A DNA stretch of 64,000 nt from Thereva unica (GCA_949987705.1 OX465281.1:190017112-190081111), one strand, 5' to 3'; numbered from the stretch's first letter, positions 46,746 to 58,619 are shown. The notes: generated by a model not told the origin, from the sequence alone. A program made the numbers and translations.

Positions 46746-47368
46746 GAAGAATTTGAAAAAAGGTTGATTGTTTTTTGCAGTTCTTTTTGCTCCCTTTAAA
46801 ATTAATTGGTTCCCTAAAAGATTGTATGGGACGAAGAAAACAGGCAATTGGCTAGGTGACCATAAAGGGTGTCAATAGCATTCTCAAGTAGACTGACTCA
46901 TCAATGGACAGTAAAACAATACTCGCGTTTGGAATGGTCTATGCCAATGCGGATGCAATTGTAAATATTCATGCCTGTAGCGGATTATGCATACTTCAAG
47001 GTCAAGCAGACGAATGCTTAGATTTTCGTGTCTGTGACGGTAGCAAGCTTGTGGCGAGAGCGTGCATACCCGTGTGGCATGCGCGCTTGTTCGCTATACG
47101 CACTGCGTGTATGCTTTTAAGAACATTAGGCAATAAAATTATTTTTACTCGAGTTTAAATAAGCTAGGATTGTCAATACTTTCGCTAAATTAATATAACA
47201 TGTATGTGAACGTACAAGAGTTAGATGACTAAGTTGTAAAAAAAATGACTGTAGTACTTTATTAGAAACTTTGATGAAAAATGTAAGTTTTAACATTTCA
47301 TCCAGACATAGACACCAAAAACGCTATGTCACGATAAATCACCATGAAATGTGTGTAGGCAAATCTTC
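46746..47368. other. No supported gene
   Basis: An 84-codon frame at 46904-47158 shows no recognisable domain. Confidence 0.4.
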
Positions 47369-47540
47369 TTCTTTAACGGCTCTACAACCGTGTCCGGCCT
47401 CTCCCAACTGTTCTCTCCATCGGTCCCGATTCTGAGCCGATGTCATCCAGTTTAGCACCCCTAAGCTCTAAGGGTTCTGTTCTACGCCATCCTTCCAGCG
47501 GAGATTTGGTCTCCCTCGCTGTGGCATCCCATAGGTCTTA
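47369..47540 (-). pseudogene. RTE-like LINE 3' stub (copy 1)
   Basis: The minus strand encodes the usual end of RTE-type proteins (a tryptophan-rich NRDRWREQL-type block, partly out of frame here). The same 115-base stretch, GGCTCTACAACCG..GTCCCGATTCTGAGCC, recurs at 63425-63500. Confidence 0.55.
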
Positions 47541-47790
47541 CCGCAGATAACAAATGCACGGCAAAAAATGGAGAAATAAATTTGATGGTGGTTATCTATG
47601 TATCGCCGCAAAAAAATTTATCTGAAATAATGGAATCTATTCATAAACACCTTCATTTCTGAAGGCTCAAATTTACTAGGTCGAAGCTTCAACGATATCC
47701 CCAGATTTTGAGTTATGATTTCAAAATTAATTTTTCATCAGAAACCGCACGTCCGAACTTTGTGGATGAAGGTGAAAGTGGAGATGATAA

Positions 47791-50331
47791 GAGGTACCAC
47801 CCCACTTCTATTTTGGCTCACTATTTGAATTTATAGCCGTTGAAATTAAATCTCCTTATGAAAAGTGTGTTCTAATCAATGTATATTGTCCCCCTAATGT
47901 TTTTAATCCTGACCTAGCTGCTGAGCTCTGCCACCTCGTTTCAAGCCTATCTCATCATTATGAGAATATAATTGTTGCAGGTGATTTTAACGTTGATCTG
48001 TTGAAGGATAATGCTCGTGCTAACACCCTTCGATATTTCCTTGAAGCTTTGGACCTACATATTCTGAATCAACTTCCTACCTTTCTGAATTGCCAAAATC
48101 CTTCCTTACTTGATGTTCTAACTGTTACCTCCACTGACTCAGTGCTAAAACATAATCAAATCTCTCCTCCTAGCTTTCTCGACCATGACTTACTATTCCT
48201 TTCTACTCGTTTTACCTTTTCTCCCACTCCTTTATCTTCTTCTTTTTCATTTCGTGATTATAGCAACATTAATTTAGACTCGCTTACTGAATTAGTCTCC
48301 TCTTTCCCTTGGAGTATTATCTATAATACAACCTGTGTTGACTCAAAAGTCAGCATCTTGAACTCTTTTATCTTATCTCTTTACGATCATTGCGTTCCCT
48401 TAGTCACAAGAAGGCGCAGATCGTCGTCACCAAATCCTTGGTTTTCTCGTGAAATCAGCGACTTAATAGTTCAGCGTGAGTTCATGTATAGGCGGTATCG
48501 CAGAACTAGGGTGCGTAGTTACCTTACTTATTATAATCAGCTTCGTAACCTCATCAATGTTAAGGTTAAGTCTGCCAAACGTGAGTTCTATTCCCGCAAA
48601 CTTGATCCTACTCTAAATCCTAAACAACTCTGGTCTAATATTCGTTCGCTTGGCATTCATTCTCCTACGTCTTTCCCTTTTGATATGGATGTAAACGTTC
48701 TCAACGCATCCTTTATTCAATCTGTTTCTAATCCTTCATCCTCCTATAATCCTAATTCCTTTTCATTGGATTCACTTAGTTCTGATGGTTTCATCTTCCG
48801 TTGTATTAGCGCATCGGATGTTCTTAAAATTTTGTTTTCCATTTCCTCTAATTGCATAGGCTATGATGAAATTTCCCCCCGTTTTCTTAAACTCCTCTCC
48901 CCTTTAATTGTTCAAACTATCACGCATATATTCAATTACTGCCTGACCACATCCCAAGTTCCTTCGGTCTGGAAAAAAGCCATAGTGATCCCCTTACCAA
49001 AAAAGTCGTCACCCTCGGACTTAGCCGATTTTCGTCCTATCAGCATTCTTCCATTTCTTGCTAAGGCCTTTGAGAAAACTCTCTTTATGCAAGTCCTCCC
49101 TTATCTTGAAACCAATAACTTCCTTTGTAAATTCCAATCTGGTTTCCGAAAATCCCATAGCTGTGAGACTGCTGTTTTAAAGGTGACTACTGATCTTCGT
49201 TCTGCGCTCGACCTGGGTGACTTTGCGATATTGGTCCTTCTTGATTTTTCTAAGGCTTTCGATTCTGTGGTGCACTCAGTTTTACTTTCCAAACTTAGTC
49301 AGCGCTACCACTTTTCATCTTCTGCTACTCGCCTTATCTCTTCCCTTCTTACCAATAGGCTTCAATGTGTTCGCCATAATAGCTCTTTATCCTCTTTCCT
49401 TCCCGTGCCCTTGGGAGTACCGCAAGGCTCAATTCTTGGCCCTCTCCTTTTCTCTTTGTATATTAATGACCTTCCCTCTATAATTCGTCACTGCTCCTTC
49501 CACCTGTATGCTGATGATCTCCAACTATACACCTCATGTCCTCCGAATCAGATTGAATCCTGTATTTCTCAACTTAATAGTTCCTTATCCCAAATAAGTG
49601 AATGGAGTTCTATCAACTTCCTTAAACTAAATCCTAAAAAATCTCAAGTACTTCTGCTTAGCCGTCGTTTTCAGTCCCCTGACAGCATTCCGCCTGTCCT
49701 ACTTAATGGTATTCCCCTCCCTATTCTTGAGCGTGTTAATAATCTTGGCATTGTCATTAATTCCAAATTATCTTGCTGTAATCAAGTCTCACTTATGCTT
49801 TCCAAGATTTATGGGACACTGCGAAAGCTTTGGCTTTATGGTAGTCTTCTGTCGACCGCTGTTCGGCTCAAGCTTGTTAAATCCCTCATCGTACCACATT
49901 TCCTCTTTGGTTCCCTTGTATATATTTCCTTAGATTCAGCCTGCCGACAGCGCCTTAAAGTAGCTTTCAATGATTGCTTAAGATACATTTTTCATATGCG
50001 AAGGTCAGATCATGTGTCGAGTATACAAAATTCCTTGCTAGGTTGTGACCTCTTTCGTTTTATTGATGTCATGGCTTTAGTTCTGTTAAATAAGGTTCTA
50101 TCCTCTAAAAGCCCTTCCTACCTTTTCGACTTCCTCTGTCCTCTTCGATCCTTGCGTTCAACCAAATTTCTCATTCCAGCTCATTGTTCGCTAATTGGTA
50201 GTCGCTCCTTCTTTGTGCATTCGTTTCGACTTTGGAACAATCTTCCCTGTGTGATTCAAAGAATGAGCTCAGCCACGGCTTTCAGAAGGCAAGCATCTCT
50301 TTTTCTTTCTTCTTCCTCTTCTTTTTCTTAG
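47791..50331 (+). CDS. CR1/Jockey-type LINE endonuclease-reverse transcriptase, 5'-truncated
   Basis: The frame is open from 47791 after a stop, about 845 codons, with no ATG at its start. The endonuclease lacks its first half: INVYCPPN, AGDFNVDL and a degenerate SDH box (FLDHDLLF) remain. A basic linker (SREISDLIVQREFMYRRYRR) and RT follow: DFRPISILPFLAKAFEK, FQSGFRKSHSCETAVLKV, LLDFSKAFDSVVHSVLL, VPLGVPQGSILGPLLFSLYI and the active site HLYADDLQLY. The C-terminal domain ends at 50331 (SRSFFVHSFRLWNNLP, AFRRQASLF). The 3' UTR to 50490 ends in an ATT-repeat tail. The copy is otherwise free of stops. It acts by target-primed reverse transcription. The clade call (CR1 versus Jockey) is uncertain. 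Confidence 0.85.
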   Translation, partial: EVPPHFYFGSLFEFIAVEIKSPYEKCVLINVYCPPNVFNPDLAAELCHLVSSLSHHYENIIVAGDFNVDLLKDNARANTLRYFLEALDLHILNQLPTFLNCQNPSLLDVLTVTSTDSVLKHNQISPPSFLDHDLLFLSTRFTFSPTPLSSSFSFRDYSNINLDSLTELVSSFPWSIIYNTTCVDSKVSILNSFILSLYDHCVPLVTRRRRSSSPNPWFSREISDLIVQREFMYRRYRRTRVRSYLTYYNQLRNLINVKVKSAKREFYSRKLDPTLNPKQLWSNIRSLGIHSPTSFPFDMDVNVLNASFIQSVSNPSSSYNPNSFSLDSLSSDGFIFRCISASDVLKILFSISSNCIGYDEISPRFLKLLSPLIVQTITHIFNYCLTTSQVPSVWKKAIVIPLPKKSSPSDLADFRPISILPFLAKAFEKTLFMQVLPYLETNNFLCKFQSGFRKSHSCETAVLKVTTDLRSALDLGDFAILVLLDFSKAFDSVVHSVLLSKLSQRYHFSSSATRLISSLLTNRLQCVRHNSSLSSFLPVPLGVPQGSILGPLLFSLYINDLPSIIRHCSFHLYADDLQLYTSCPPNQIESCISQLNSSLSQISEWSSINFLKLNPKKSQVLLLSRRFQSPDSIPPVLLNGIPLPILERVNNLGIVINSKLSCCNQVSLMLSKIYGTLRKLWLYGSLLSTAVRLKLVKSLIVPHFLFGSLVYISLDSACRQRLKVAFNDCLRYIFHMRRSDHVSSIQNSLLGCDLFRFIDVMALVLLNKVLSSKSPSYLFDFLCPLRSLRSTKFLIPAHCSLIGSRSFFVHSFRLWNNLPCVIQRMSSATAFRRQASLFLSSSSSFS

Positions 50332-50483
50332 ATTTTCTATCCACTTATTTTCATATCTTCTTCTGTAACTATTAATTATCCCGTCCTCTTTATCCCACTC
50401 ACTACATTTATTTGTATTTAAGTTAGATTACCTGTTTTAAAATGTACTCTAAAAGATGTATGATCTTGTGTACCTTGCCAATA

Positions 50484-50513
50484 AATTTATTATTATTATT
50501 ATTATTATTATTT
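50484..50513 (+). repeat. (ATT)n tail of the LINE
   Basis: About ten TTA/ATT units directly after AATAAATTTATT, the usual simple-repeat tail of CR1-like LINEs. Confidence 0.85.
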
Positions 50514-50728
50514 TCATCCACAAAGTGCGCGAGGAACGTTCCTGGGAGCGAAACGCCTAAACAGACAAAAGTACCGCGACATATGGAACCTCACTTGATG
50601 CAGTTTTACGCGATTTTTAAACCATTTTCAATCAAAAATATTTCAGCTATTATCAAACCTTTTCTTCGTCTTTAGGTTTGAATGTAAATAGGAATTCATA
50701 AATATTGATATTTTCAAATAGTAGCTGC

Positions 50729-51172
50729 GTTCCTTTTCTGCTAATTTTTACTATTTTTTACACTTGCGTACTAGCAGCTACACTTGCTCTTATAAACGAG
50801 TAGATAGCACTTGCAATTACATAATTGAAATCCGCTAGGGGGAAAGCGGCCATTTCGAGTCTATTGTGAATTATTTTCACTTACGCCATTACCCGCTAGA
50901 TGGCTTTTATTTGTGTCGAGCTGATTTGCTCATATAAAAACGTCCATAAATAAAACTTCAGTCGTATAATTATCAAAAATTATTATCTTTCGTTTTACTT
51001 TAGAAATTATCGCATTAATTTCTCCATTGTGTCACAATTTCTTCTTTTAATAATTTTTTATTTGTAAAGTTTAAAGTAACGTCAAAAATTTCAAGTGAGA
51101 TTTTACTCAAATCAGAAAATTTTGCGTTCCTTTTCTGCTCTGCTCACAAGTACTAAATAGTAGAAAAGGAAC
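50729..51172. mobile_element. MITE with GCGTTCCTTTTCTGCT ends
   Basis: GCGTTCCTTTTCTGCTA at 50729 is the inverse of TAGTAGAAAAGGAACGC ending at 51172. A further direct copy of the end lies at 51123-51140, so the right end may be a short hairpin. No clear duplication. No coding content. 50514-50728 and 51173-51395 show nothing recognisable. Confidence 0.55.
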
Positions 51173-51403
51173 GCAACTAGTATTTGTATCAAGTCCGTCA
51201 GTAGACTCGTCACAATACTTCCTACATCTGTCGCTGCCCTGACTTTTCTCAAAGCGTACTTATACGACAGACTTTCCACTATACTGCAATAGATAATATT
51301 ACTACATAGCTGTTGGGCCCAAAAGTTTTACTTCTAAAGTGTGGTCTTAAGCACACTCATATTTTTTGTATTCAGAAACTACGGTCGCCAGTTTAATATT
51401 GAG

Positions 51404-53762
51404 CAGTGGCGGATCTAGAAATTCATTTTGGGGGGAGCCATCCTCATCCATTGGCGAATTTTTTAAGCTTTTGACGAAGGGTTGTAGAGCTTCACAAATA
51501 TAAATAAAAACACAAAGATTTTGTTTTTAGTTATTGAAATAACTTAACTTAACTTTTATTTATTTAAATAATAAAATTAAGTCTTCTTGCTTTTTGTTTA
51601 GCAAATCTTTCGATAATATTATCAATATTCATATGGATATCATGGTGAATATTTAGCAGGGCTAGACCCGTAAGCCTGTCTTCACCCATGCAGGTCCTCA
51701 GCCATGTTTTAATACGACGTAATGTTGAAAAGGACCGTTCATCTGTCGCAACACTTGATGGAAGCGTAAGCAATATCTGTATCATTGTGCTGATGATAGG
51801 ATACTGATCCTTGTTACAATAACTGAATGTCGCAACAGCAGTTTCGGGTATGGAACTTCCCTTTTCCTTCTCTCGGTTCCATTTTTGTCTCCAGGATTCA
51901 TACTCCTTTTTCATTTTAAAGGATACAGCTCCCCTTACATCTTCAAGAAAATCCTTATATTGGATTGCCAATGACAATGCTTTATTGACATCTTCGCTGC
52001 TATCAGTTATACGGCTCGGAATGAATATGGCCAGATTAAAAGAATTTAAGGTATCTTTAGGTAAACGTTCTTTCAAATCTGCAATAACGTAGTCTAAGAC
52101 CGGGATATAAACTGACCTCAAGTATAACTCTTCCCCGTTATCTGCCGGTGGATTAGATCGATGTTCTTGTCGGGCTTTTGAGGAATTGCGTGGAGTGGTA
52201 ATTTGAATACCTCTTTCTTCTGTAATCATTTTCGTCTCGACGAATGGGTTTTTAAAGCATTCAGATGCTTTTTCTCGATGTGACTGTAGAATAGCCAACA
52301 CATCTGGAAGAGCATCATTTGCACAAACCAAGTCTAACGACTCAGACTGCAGAAGAGTACTGAGTTGTTGTGTAGTTCCCAGGACATCGCATAGAACAAT
52401 TACTGAAACCAAGAAGTCGCTGTTTTCAAGGACACTGCGAAGACAAAAAGCTTCCGATGATGTTGACTTGTCCTGCCAATTCTCGATTTTGTCAAGTGCG
52501 TTCATGATTCCTGGCAAATTTGTACGAAATTGCAAAACGCCATCGTGTCTTTCCGCCCATCTAGTTTCGCAAAGCCCTCTGAAAGCTATACCGAGTTCTT
52601 GTCGAAATAAGTGAGCCCGTTTGGCTGAAGCATTAGCGAACTGAGTCACTTTTTTCATTGTTCCCATAGCATTTCTGCAGGACGCCACACTGCAAGTCTT
52701 TGCAAGATAATTATTCAAAGAATGGTTGTAGCATGGGCATCTTTTGGCATTCGTTGCTTCAAGCTGGATTGTTGCAACAGCTCCCAGATTCTTTTGGTTT
52801 CCAGAAATCATTACGCTGCAGTTGTCCGTTCCGATCCCGACACATTTTGAGGTATCCAAAGTAAAAGACTTGACAATATCCAGCACTATATGACCTAGAG
52901 CCTCGCCAGAAAGTCGTTTCTCTCCGTGCTCAGCAACGTCCTCCTTGCGAATAGATTCGTAACAATCGACAAAAGATAAGAAATCTTCTCTGATTTGGCC
53001 CTCGTAAAAATACCGTAAAGAAAGGCTAAGTTGTTCGGTATGCGACGTATCAGTAGTCTCATCAAATATGATGCTATAAATTCCTGATTGAAGCACCTGA
53101 TTGATTAGCTGCTCTTGCACTTCATTTTTGCAACAGTCAATGATTTCATTTTGTTGGTCTTGCTAGTATACAAAGCATTAGATGATGCGTTTTTCAGATG
53201 TTCTTGTAAAACGGCATCTCCAGCAAGCATTCGAAGTTGAAGCAAAGCTCTGAAATTACCTTCATTCGTCGAAAAAGAAACATCCACATCGTCACAGCTC
53301 GCAATCCTACCATCATCTCTGTGGCCTCTAAGTGGGATATTCTGACGTCCACAAAAGATTATTGTTTCAACAATGCTGCGCAATTTGACTCTGTTTTCTT
53401 CAACTGTTTTTTTGTGTTGAGTAGTAATCATATTTACAACATCAGGATCTTTTGAGTGGTAGCGGCGAAGAATCACAAGATTACCCATACGTGCGCTTGC
53501 CTGATGCCCGCCATATTCACCGGCCGCAAAAATGACGCAATACTTGCAATAGAGTCCTTGATCCTTGTCAGATAATACCAACCAATGATACTGATTCAAA
53601 TGCTGATGACCCACGAATCTTTTTACCTGTTTGTCACACTTGGTGTGAACAGAATGTGGAAAAGTGGAACAATTTTTTTTTATTTTTTTTTTAAATAATA
53701 GTGATACTTGTTGGTTTGGGGGGGGCCATGGCCCCAACGGCCCCCCCCTGGATCCGCCACTG
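51404..53762 (-). mobile_element. hAT transposon, 2359 bp, TSD ATATTGAG
   Basis: The ends CAGTGGCGGATCTAG and, inverted, CAGTGGCGGATCCAG are flanked by identical 8-bp duplications ATATTGAG at 51396-51403 and 53763-53770. Both termini carry G/C homopolymer tracts (GGGGGG) next to the TIR. Transposase is on the minus strand. The exact duplications and near-intact gene indicate a young insertion. Confidence 0.93.
51564..53737 (-). pseudogene. hAT transposase (ZMYM/TTF-type), one frameshift
   Basis: The N-terminal frame (53737-53105, 210 codons) has a TTF-type zinc segment (QYHWLVLSDKDQGLYCKYCV) and the start of the DUF4371-like region. The second frame (53120-51564, 518 codons) has the hAT catalytic core: FDETTDTSHTEQLS, GIGTDNCSVM, a Cys-x2-His (CYNHSLNNYL) and LCETRWAERHDG, ending with the dimerisation block SSVATDERSFSTLRRI and stop. 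The frames differ by one base around 53150-53165 in an AAAA-containing stretch, so the copy is dead unless that is a sequencing error. No intron is needed. Confidence 0.85.
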
Positions 53763-53789
53763 ATATTGAGTTATTGAAAGGGAATTGTA

Positions 53790-54571
53790 GAGGAAAGTAG
53801 ACAAATATGGAATACCATTTGGTTTTTTAATGAAATTTTTTATTAAATGTTCCTTTTTTTACAGTTAAAATGTTTAAAAATTATCTTAGTACTACTATCC
53901 AACTTTCGATAAACAAATATATTGCCTGTGATTGGCACAACAAAAAAAATTAATAAATTAAAAAAACATTGCAAATTTCGAGCAAAACAAAAACGACTAC
54001 AAATATGGAATACATAACAAATAAAAATGAATTCATATAAAATATATAAAAATAAATAACAAATTCAATGTTGAATATTAAATAATATTAATGGTATCTA
54101 AATATAAAGTCAATACTTATTTTTATTGACAGTAATCACACACATATACTCCAGATTGGTATCCTGCACATAAAGTGTGGCACCAAAGGTATTCCATATT
54201 GCGGTAACAACTAAAAAAAATTCCAAAAATTATATTTCTTTTACGCGACAAGCTACACCAACATTTTGTATATAGATGTTACCACAAAAGGACTAACACA
54301 GTCTAAAAATTCAATTGCCTAAATTTATCAACACATTCACATTAATAGTAACACTAACACAAACCTTAAAAAAAGTTTTCCAGATGTGACAATTTGAAAA
54401 AGCTGTTTTCTGAACAGTAGGCGTGCTCCCGCCTTGACTTTTGGTTATAAACTATTAGGTTATGTGCCTGGGCTTACGAAACTAAATTGTAAAATGAGTT
54501 GTTGAAGCAGGCACCAAAAATACCGTGGTATTCCATATTAGTATGCTATTCCATATTTGTGTACTTTCCTC
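53790..54571 (-). mobile_element. TA-flanked MITE of Tc1/mariner-pogo type, 782 bp
   Basis: The inverted ends GAGGAAAGTAGACAAATATG and GAGGAAAGTACACAAATATG are flanked by TA. Near 54135-54205 the minus strand encodes a short Cys/His-rich tail, EYLWCHTLCAGYQSG then VYVCDYCQ and a stop, like the C-terminal zinc-finger of some pogo-type transposases. This suggests the MITE arose by internal deletion of such an element and kept the last codons (inference). It begins 20 bases after the hAT target duplication. Confidence 0.65.
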
Positions 54572-54574
54572 TAT

Positions 54575-56239
54575 ACTAAACCAACATGACATAACTAGGC
54601 ACAAGAAATCACATTAAACTAACAAATGACTGAATCTTCATTTGCCAACCAACCGGTCTGCTCATTCGGTGATCCAACACATAAGAACAATGTTCATATG
54701 TAGTGTATGGAAACAAGCAAACAAATAAACAAGGGTTCATTCTACTGAAATTTGTTGCGCCCCCAAAAATAAAAACAGCGAGTTACTAAATTTTCACATA
54801 AACAATAAAATAACTGACATTGGTTTAATTGGTTTTTCACGCTTTTCTACTGGGAGGGCGTTGAGGGCTTCTAGTTACGGCTGTTAAATGCCCTGGAATG
54901 ATCTTCATCTGAGCATAAAATTTCGTTTACAATTACTCATATCCGAGGTAAATTTACGTCAGATCTAACTTCAAAAAACAAAAAATCAGCAGAATTAACA
55001 CTTTGTTCGGGAAGTACTCAACCGGAAGTTTCCAGGCCATTGGTTGAACGAAAATCAATCCCACCCCCAATATCTCGAGTGCGGAGTAACACTTGTTCGA
55101 GGGGAGCTGTTGCAGGACTCGATTCCGTTCTAGCATTATATTTTTGACAAGTCATGTTTTTTTAATATGTTTAATAACCCATAAAGAAAATTTGTTAAAT
55201 ATTCACCAGCCACCAGCCAGCAGCCATCGAATGCAATTAAGGACTGCGTGTTAAGTGCAAGAAAACGTGCTGCTGAATAAACTGAAAAATGAGTGCATCC
55301 TGATTCCCGAGTGACAGCGTGACTTGCTCCTGATTTGCATTCATTTCCAGCCTGAATCCTGATTTTGTGAGTTTACCTCAAAGTCGTCCAGGGATAGGAC
55401 ATCGCTGAAGGCGAAGGGAGCTACCAGCGCCATCTCTAAGAATGTCACGTGCCACTCTCCTCCGGGAAAGAGGGTTATTAGGGCAAACAAGAGCTCCTTC
55501 GGCAACTCTGAAGAGGACAGAGGGATGGTAAGTGGTAAGGAATTATTTCCTGACGAAGGCTTGCCAGTGACGTCGAGTGGAGAGTGACTCCTGATTGTAA
55601 TTGCAAGTGGCCATCGAACCTTGTGGTGCTTGCGGACAAATTGAGTGAACATAATTTGGATATTGATTCCGTTCTGTGTACGCCCCTCTTTATTTTTTTG
55701 TGTCTTTGGTTTTCTGGTTTCATTATTGATTTATTTTTTACCTGAGCTATTTTTGGTATTGCTAGCAGCCAAATGTAAGCCCTTACCCAAATTCCATATG
55801 TGATTTCCCAATTAGTGCACCCTGCTCTTGGTATAGCCATGCTACTACGTTTATCATGGATTTTTACGGTAGAGTTTTTGAATTCTCACTTGATAAAGGT
55901 AAATTGGTAAAGGGCTTCCAAGTATGATCAAGGACTGTTGGAGTTATTTGAGCCTCAGTAGGTCAAGTGGATGCTTCAGAAATTGATGCCTGCATTTCGT
56001 GCATGTGAATGATTTCGTTGTTCCAAAGGAATGGTAGGAAATTTATTTACTTAAGCATGAAGTTTTCAAATAAAGGTTAATGTCGTATATTGCCACGGAG
56101 CCGCCAAGATTGTTGGCTTTGTTTGGGAGAAGTTACGTTTTTTCTTAAAAAAGGCTGTAGTGCTTGTACGACTCGGCCCTCTTGAAGTTCATTTTTATAG
56201 TCGCCTCAATATTTGCTACATCTCTGCAGTTTCATTCTT
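54575..56239. other. No supported gene
   Basis: Minus frames at 55341-55652 and 55478-55840 overlap each other and show no domain. A GC-richer patch at 55380-55660 could be an unrecognised TE. No inverted ends were found. Confidence 0.4.
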
Positions 56240-56315
56240 CCGATGGTGCTTCAGCCCAAAGCGAGCCTTGACCTCCTCTATTCCAAGGGTCTCTTACAGT
56301 ATGTCTTCAGTTCCG
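56240..56315 (-). pseudogene. RTE-like LINE 3' stub, same family as 35743-38490
   Basis: GGTGCTTCAGCCCAAAGCGAGCCTTG-type sequence matches the last 75 bases of the 35743 LINE (CAGCCCAAATCGAGCCTTGG and GCATGTCTCCAGTTCCGG blocks) with scattered changes. Confidence 0.7.
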
Positions 56316-56810
56316 GAAGCGAAATACGAAATGTCGTTGAGTAGGTACTATTTTACATTGAAAAGAATCGTTCAATTAATTACAAAACTGTGCGTGCTTA
56401 TCGTATGCATATTTTGATGACGAACGAAGCTAATTTTATACTCTCTGGAGGTGTCAATTAACAAAACTGTCGAAATTGGGGAAAGCCACACGTCATTCAC
56501 GAAGCACCACGTCGCATAGTGCAAAAGTCACTGTTTGGGCTAAAGTGTGCTCAAAAATCTTCATTGAACCTTTTTTTTTCAAAAGAGAAGAAGACAGTAC
56601 ACGCTATAGGCCTAACAATGATCTTAAAATGACTTAAGACTCCTCGAAAAATTCTCTTAAGACTGGTTCATGCCGATTATACAACTCGCCGGATTTTCTG
56701 CGACGGGAGAACATCCGATCCGCATTTGAAAATATTTGCATTATAGAATCCGACGGAATTCTGCATTATCGATCCGCACTGAAACTGCAATTTCACCACT
56801 ACCTGTCAAA

Positions 56811-57785
56811 GGACAATGGGCAAAAATGTATGGAACGTGGTACCCGCTCCAATAGTCATCATTAATATATTATTGAAAAGACATTTTGATGCAGAAAAAC
56901 GTCTACCATGGCGCCTGTCCTTAATTCAAGTTTGGGAAGCAGTAATCTCACTATCTATACTTATTATTATAAAGCTTTAGAGTTTGTTTGTTTGTTTGCT
57001 TGAACGCGCTAATCTCAGGAACTGCTGGTCCGATTTAAAAAATTCTTCTTTGAAGTGAATAAGATTAGCTGTCAAAACATGTTGGTATCTTCTGGTATAT
57101 AAAGCTCGCCGACACATTACACAGTTGAGACGTTCCATTGCGATATTCCAGTTCGACAAGCAAATCAGTATAGTCCACAACACTAGCACAGGTCAACGTT
57201 AATTAGAGCGGGTAACAAGTCCAGTAAGAGCGCAGGGGTCAGTAGTTAATAAAACCGAGTTATGAAAGCACAAAAGAAACTCAAACAGCAGCTAAATGTC
57301 GTCACGAGCGCAAAACGAACGAGCGACTGACGCCGGACGCGAACACGTCCGGTGTCAGTCGATCCCCTCCTCTCACTCCCCCGCTGCTCTTGCGCACACC
57401 CCGCGCTCAGGAGCAGCGGGACTCGAGTTAAAAGGAGGGGTGCATGGCAAAGTCTTACGTAAAAACGTTATTAATAGAAAACATGAACGGAAATGCCGAA
57501 AATATTACCCTGGTACTCATTTTCTTACATAGATAAGTGGTAACTTATATACTCGTATATGTATGTTTATGGCCGGGGCTGTCTAAACAGGTTACTGTGG
57601 CCCTGGAAAGCAAAGGGAAACTGAAGGAACAGGGTTTTTATTAGTTAGTAAGACTGTCGTTTATCTCCAAACGCAATCAGATTTGAGAGTGGCGGCTATA
57701 GTAAAAATTGTTCCTCTTGGTAAGACCTTTTAAACGAGACTACAATCATATCTATTGGAGCCGGGTACCATTTTGCCCATTCTCC
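56811..57785. mobile_element. Nested inverted-repeat element, AATGGGCAAAA ends
   Basis: The left GGACAATGGGCAAAAATG and reversed right GGAGAATGGGCAAAATGG ends share a GGTACCCG..CTCCAATAG block. The empty site is visible in the inverted arm copy at 58150-58200, where CTGTCAAATTTTACACGATA is continuous. Inside, 56970-57060 carries a TTTGTTTGTTTG..GCGCTAATCTCAGGAACTGC motif widespread in insect repeats. A GC-rich patch lies at 57300-57440. No gene is supported. Confidence 0.6.
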
Positions 57786-58067
57786 TTTTCCACGATATTT
57801 ACGCGAATCCTTAGAAAAATAAATATTTAAGTGCAAAAACTTAAGAGTACGTAATTATTTGGGTTTTGTCTTTTGTGGTATAAAAATTTCATTGTTTTTA
57901 ACTTATAAAAATGTTTTATTCATTATAAAAATTAGTCAGTTTTCTTCGTAAGAAATATCACAAAAAAATACAGCCTTCGTGGCTATTAGTAACAGAATTA
58001 ATCCTGCCTGAAGTGGACAAAAGTCGTAAAGGCGATTGCCCGCCTCAGTTTTTAGGTGTAAAGGCAG

Positions 58068-58562
58068 GGGCCTTATTCTCTATTACAATATTGTGAGAAT
58101 TTCTCTCGAAACTGCCAAAATCGAATTCTCTATTATAAAACTGACTTTGCACTTAAATATTTATTTTTCTAAGGATTCGCGAAAATATCGTGTAAAATTT
58201 GACAGCTAGTGGTGAAATTGCAGTTTCAGTGCGGATCGATAATGCAGAATTCCGTCGGATTCTATAATGCAAATATTTTCAAATGCGGATCGGATGTTCT
58301 CCCGTAGCAGAAAATCCGGCGAGTTGTATAATCGGCGTGAATATTGTTAGAGTTTTACTCGAAAGCTAAGGGGTAATCGAGAAATTTATAACATTTTAGG
58401 TATGGGCGACACAATTGAAAGCTATTACACTCATTTTCTTTTCTTTCGGGGACACTTCTTCTAGAAAAAGCAATATTGTAATAGGGAATACCAAAGCATT
58501 TTAGTTTCGGATAACAGTTTCGAGTAAAAAGCATTTGAGTATTGTAATAGAGAATAGGGCCC
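58068..58562. mobile_element. MITE with GGGCC.TATTCTCTATTACAATA ends, duplication CAG
   Basis: The inverted ends at 58068 and 58562 are flanked by CAG (58065-58067 and 58563-58565). It includes the inverted arm segment 58147-58342 of the surrounding element, which complicates the insertion order. No coding capacity. Confidence 0.55.
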
Positions 58563-58619
58563 CAGGGGTCTCATTAAGGTCACCTGCGCCAACAAACCCA
58601 CCAGCCAATAGCTGACAAA

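Noticed and set aside
55341..55840. Two overlapping minus frames in a GC-richer patch
   Set aside because: They overlap in different frames and show no domain; possibly part of an unrecognised TE.
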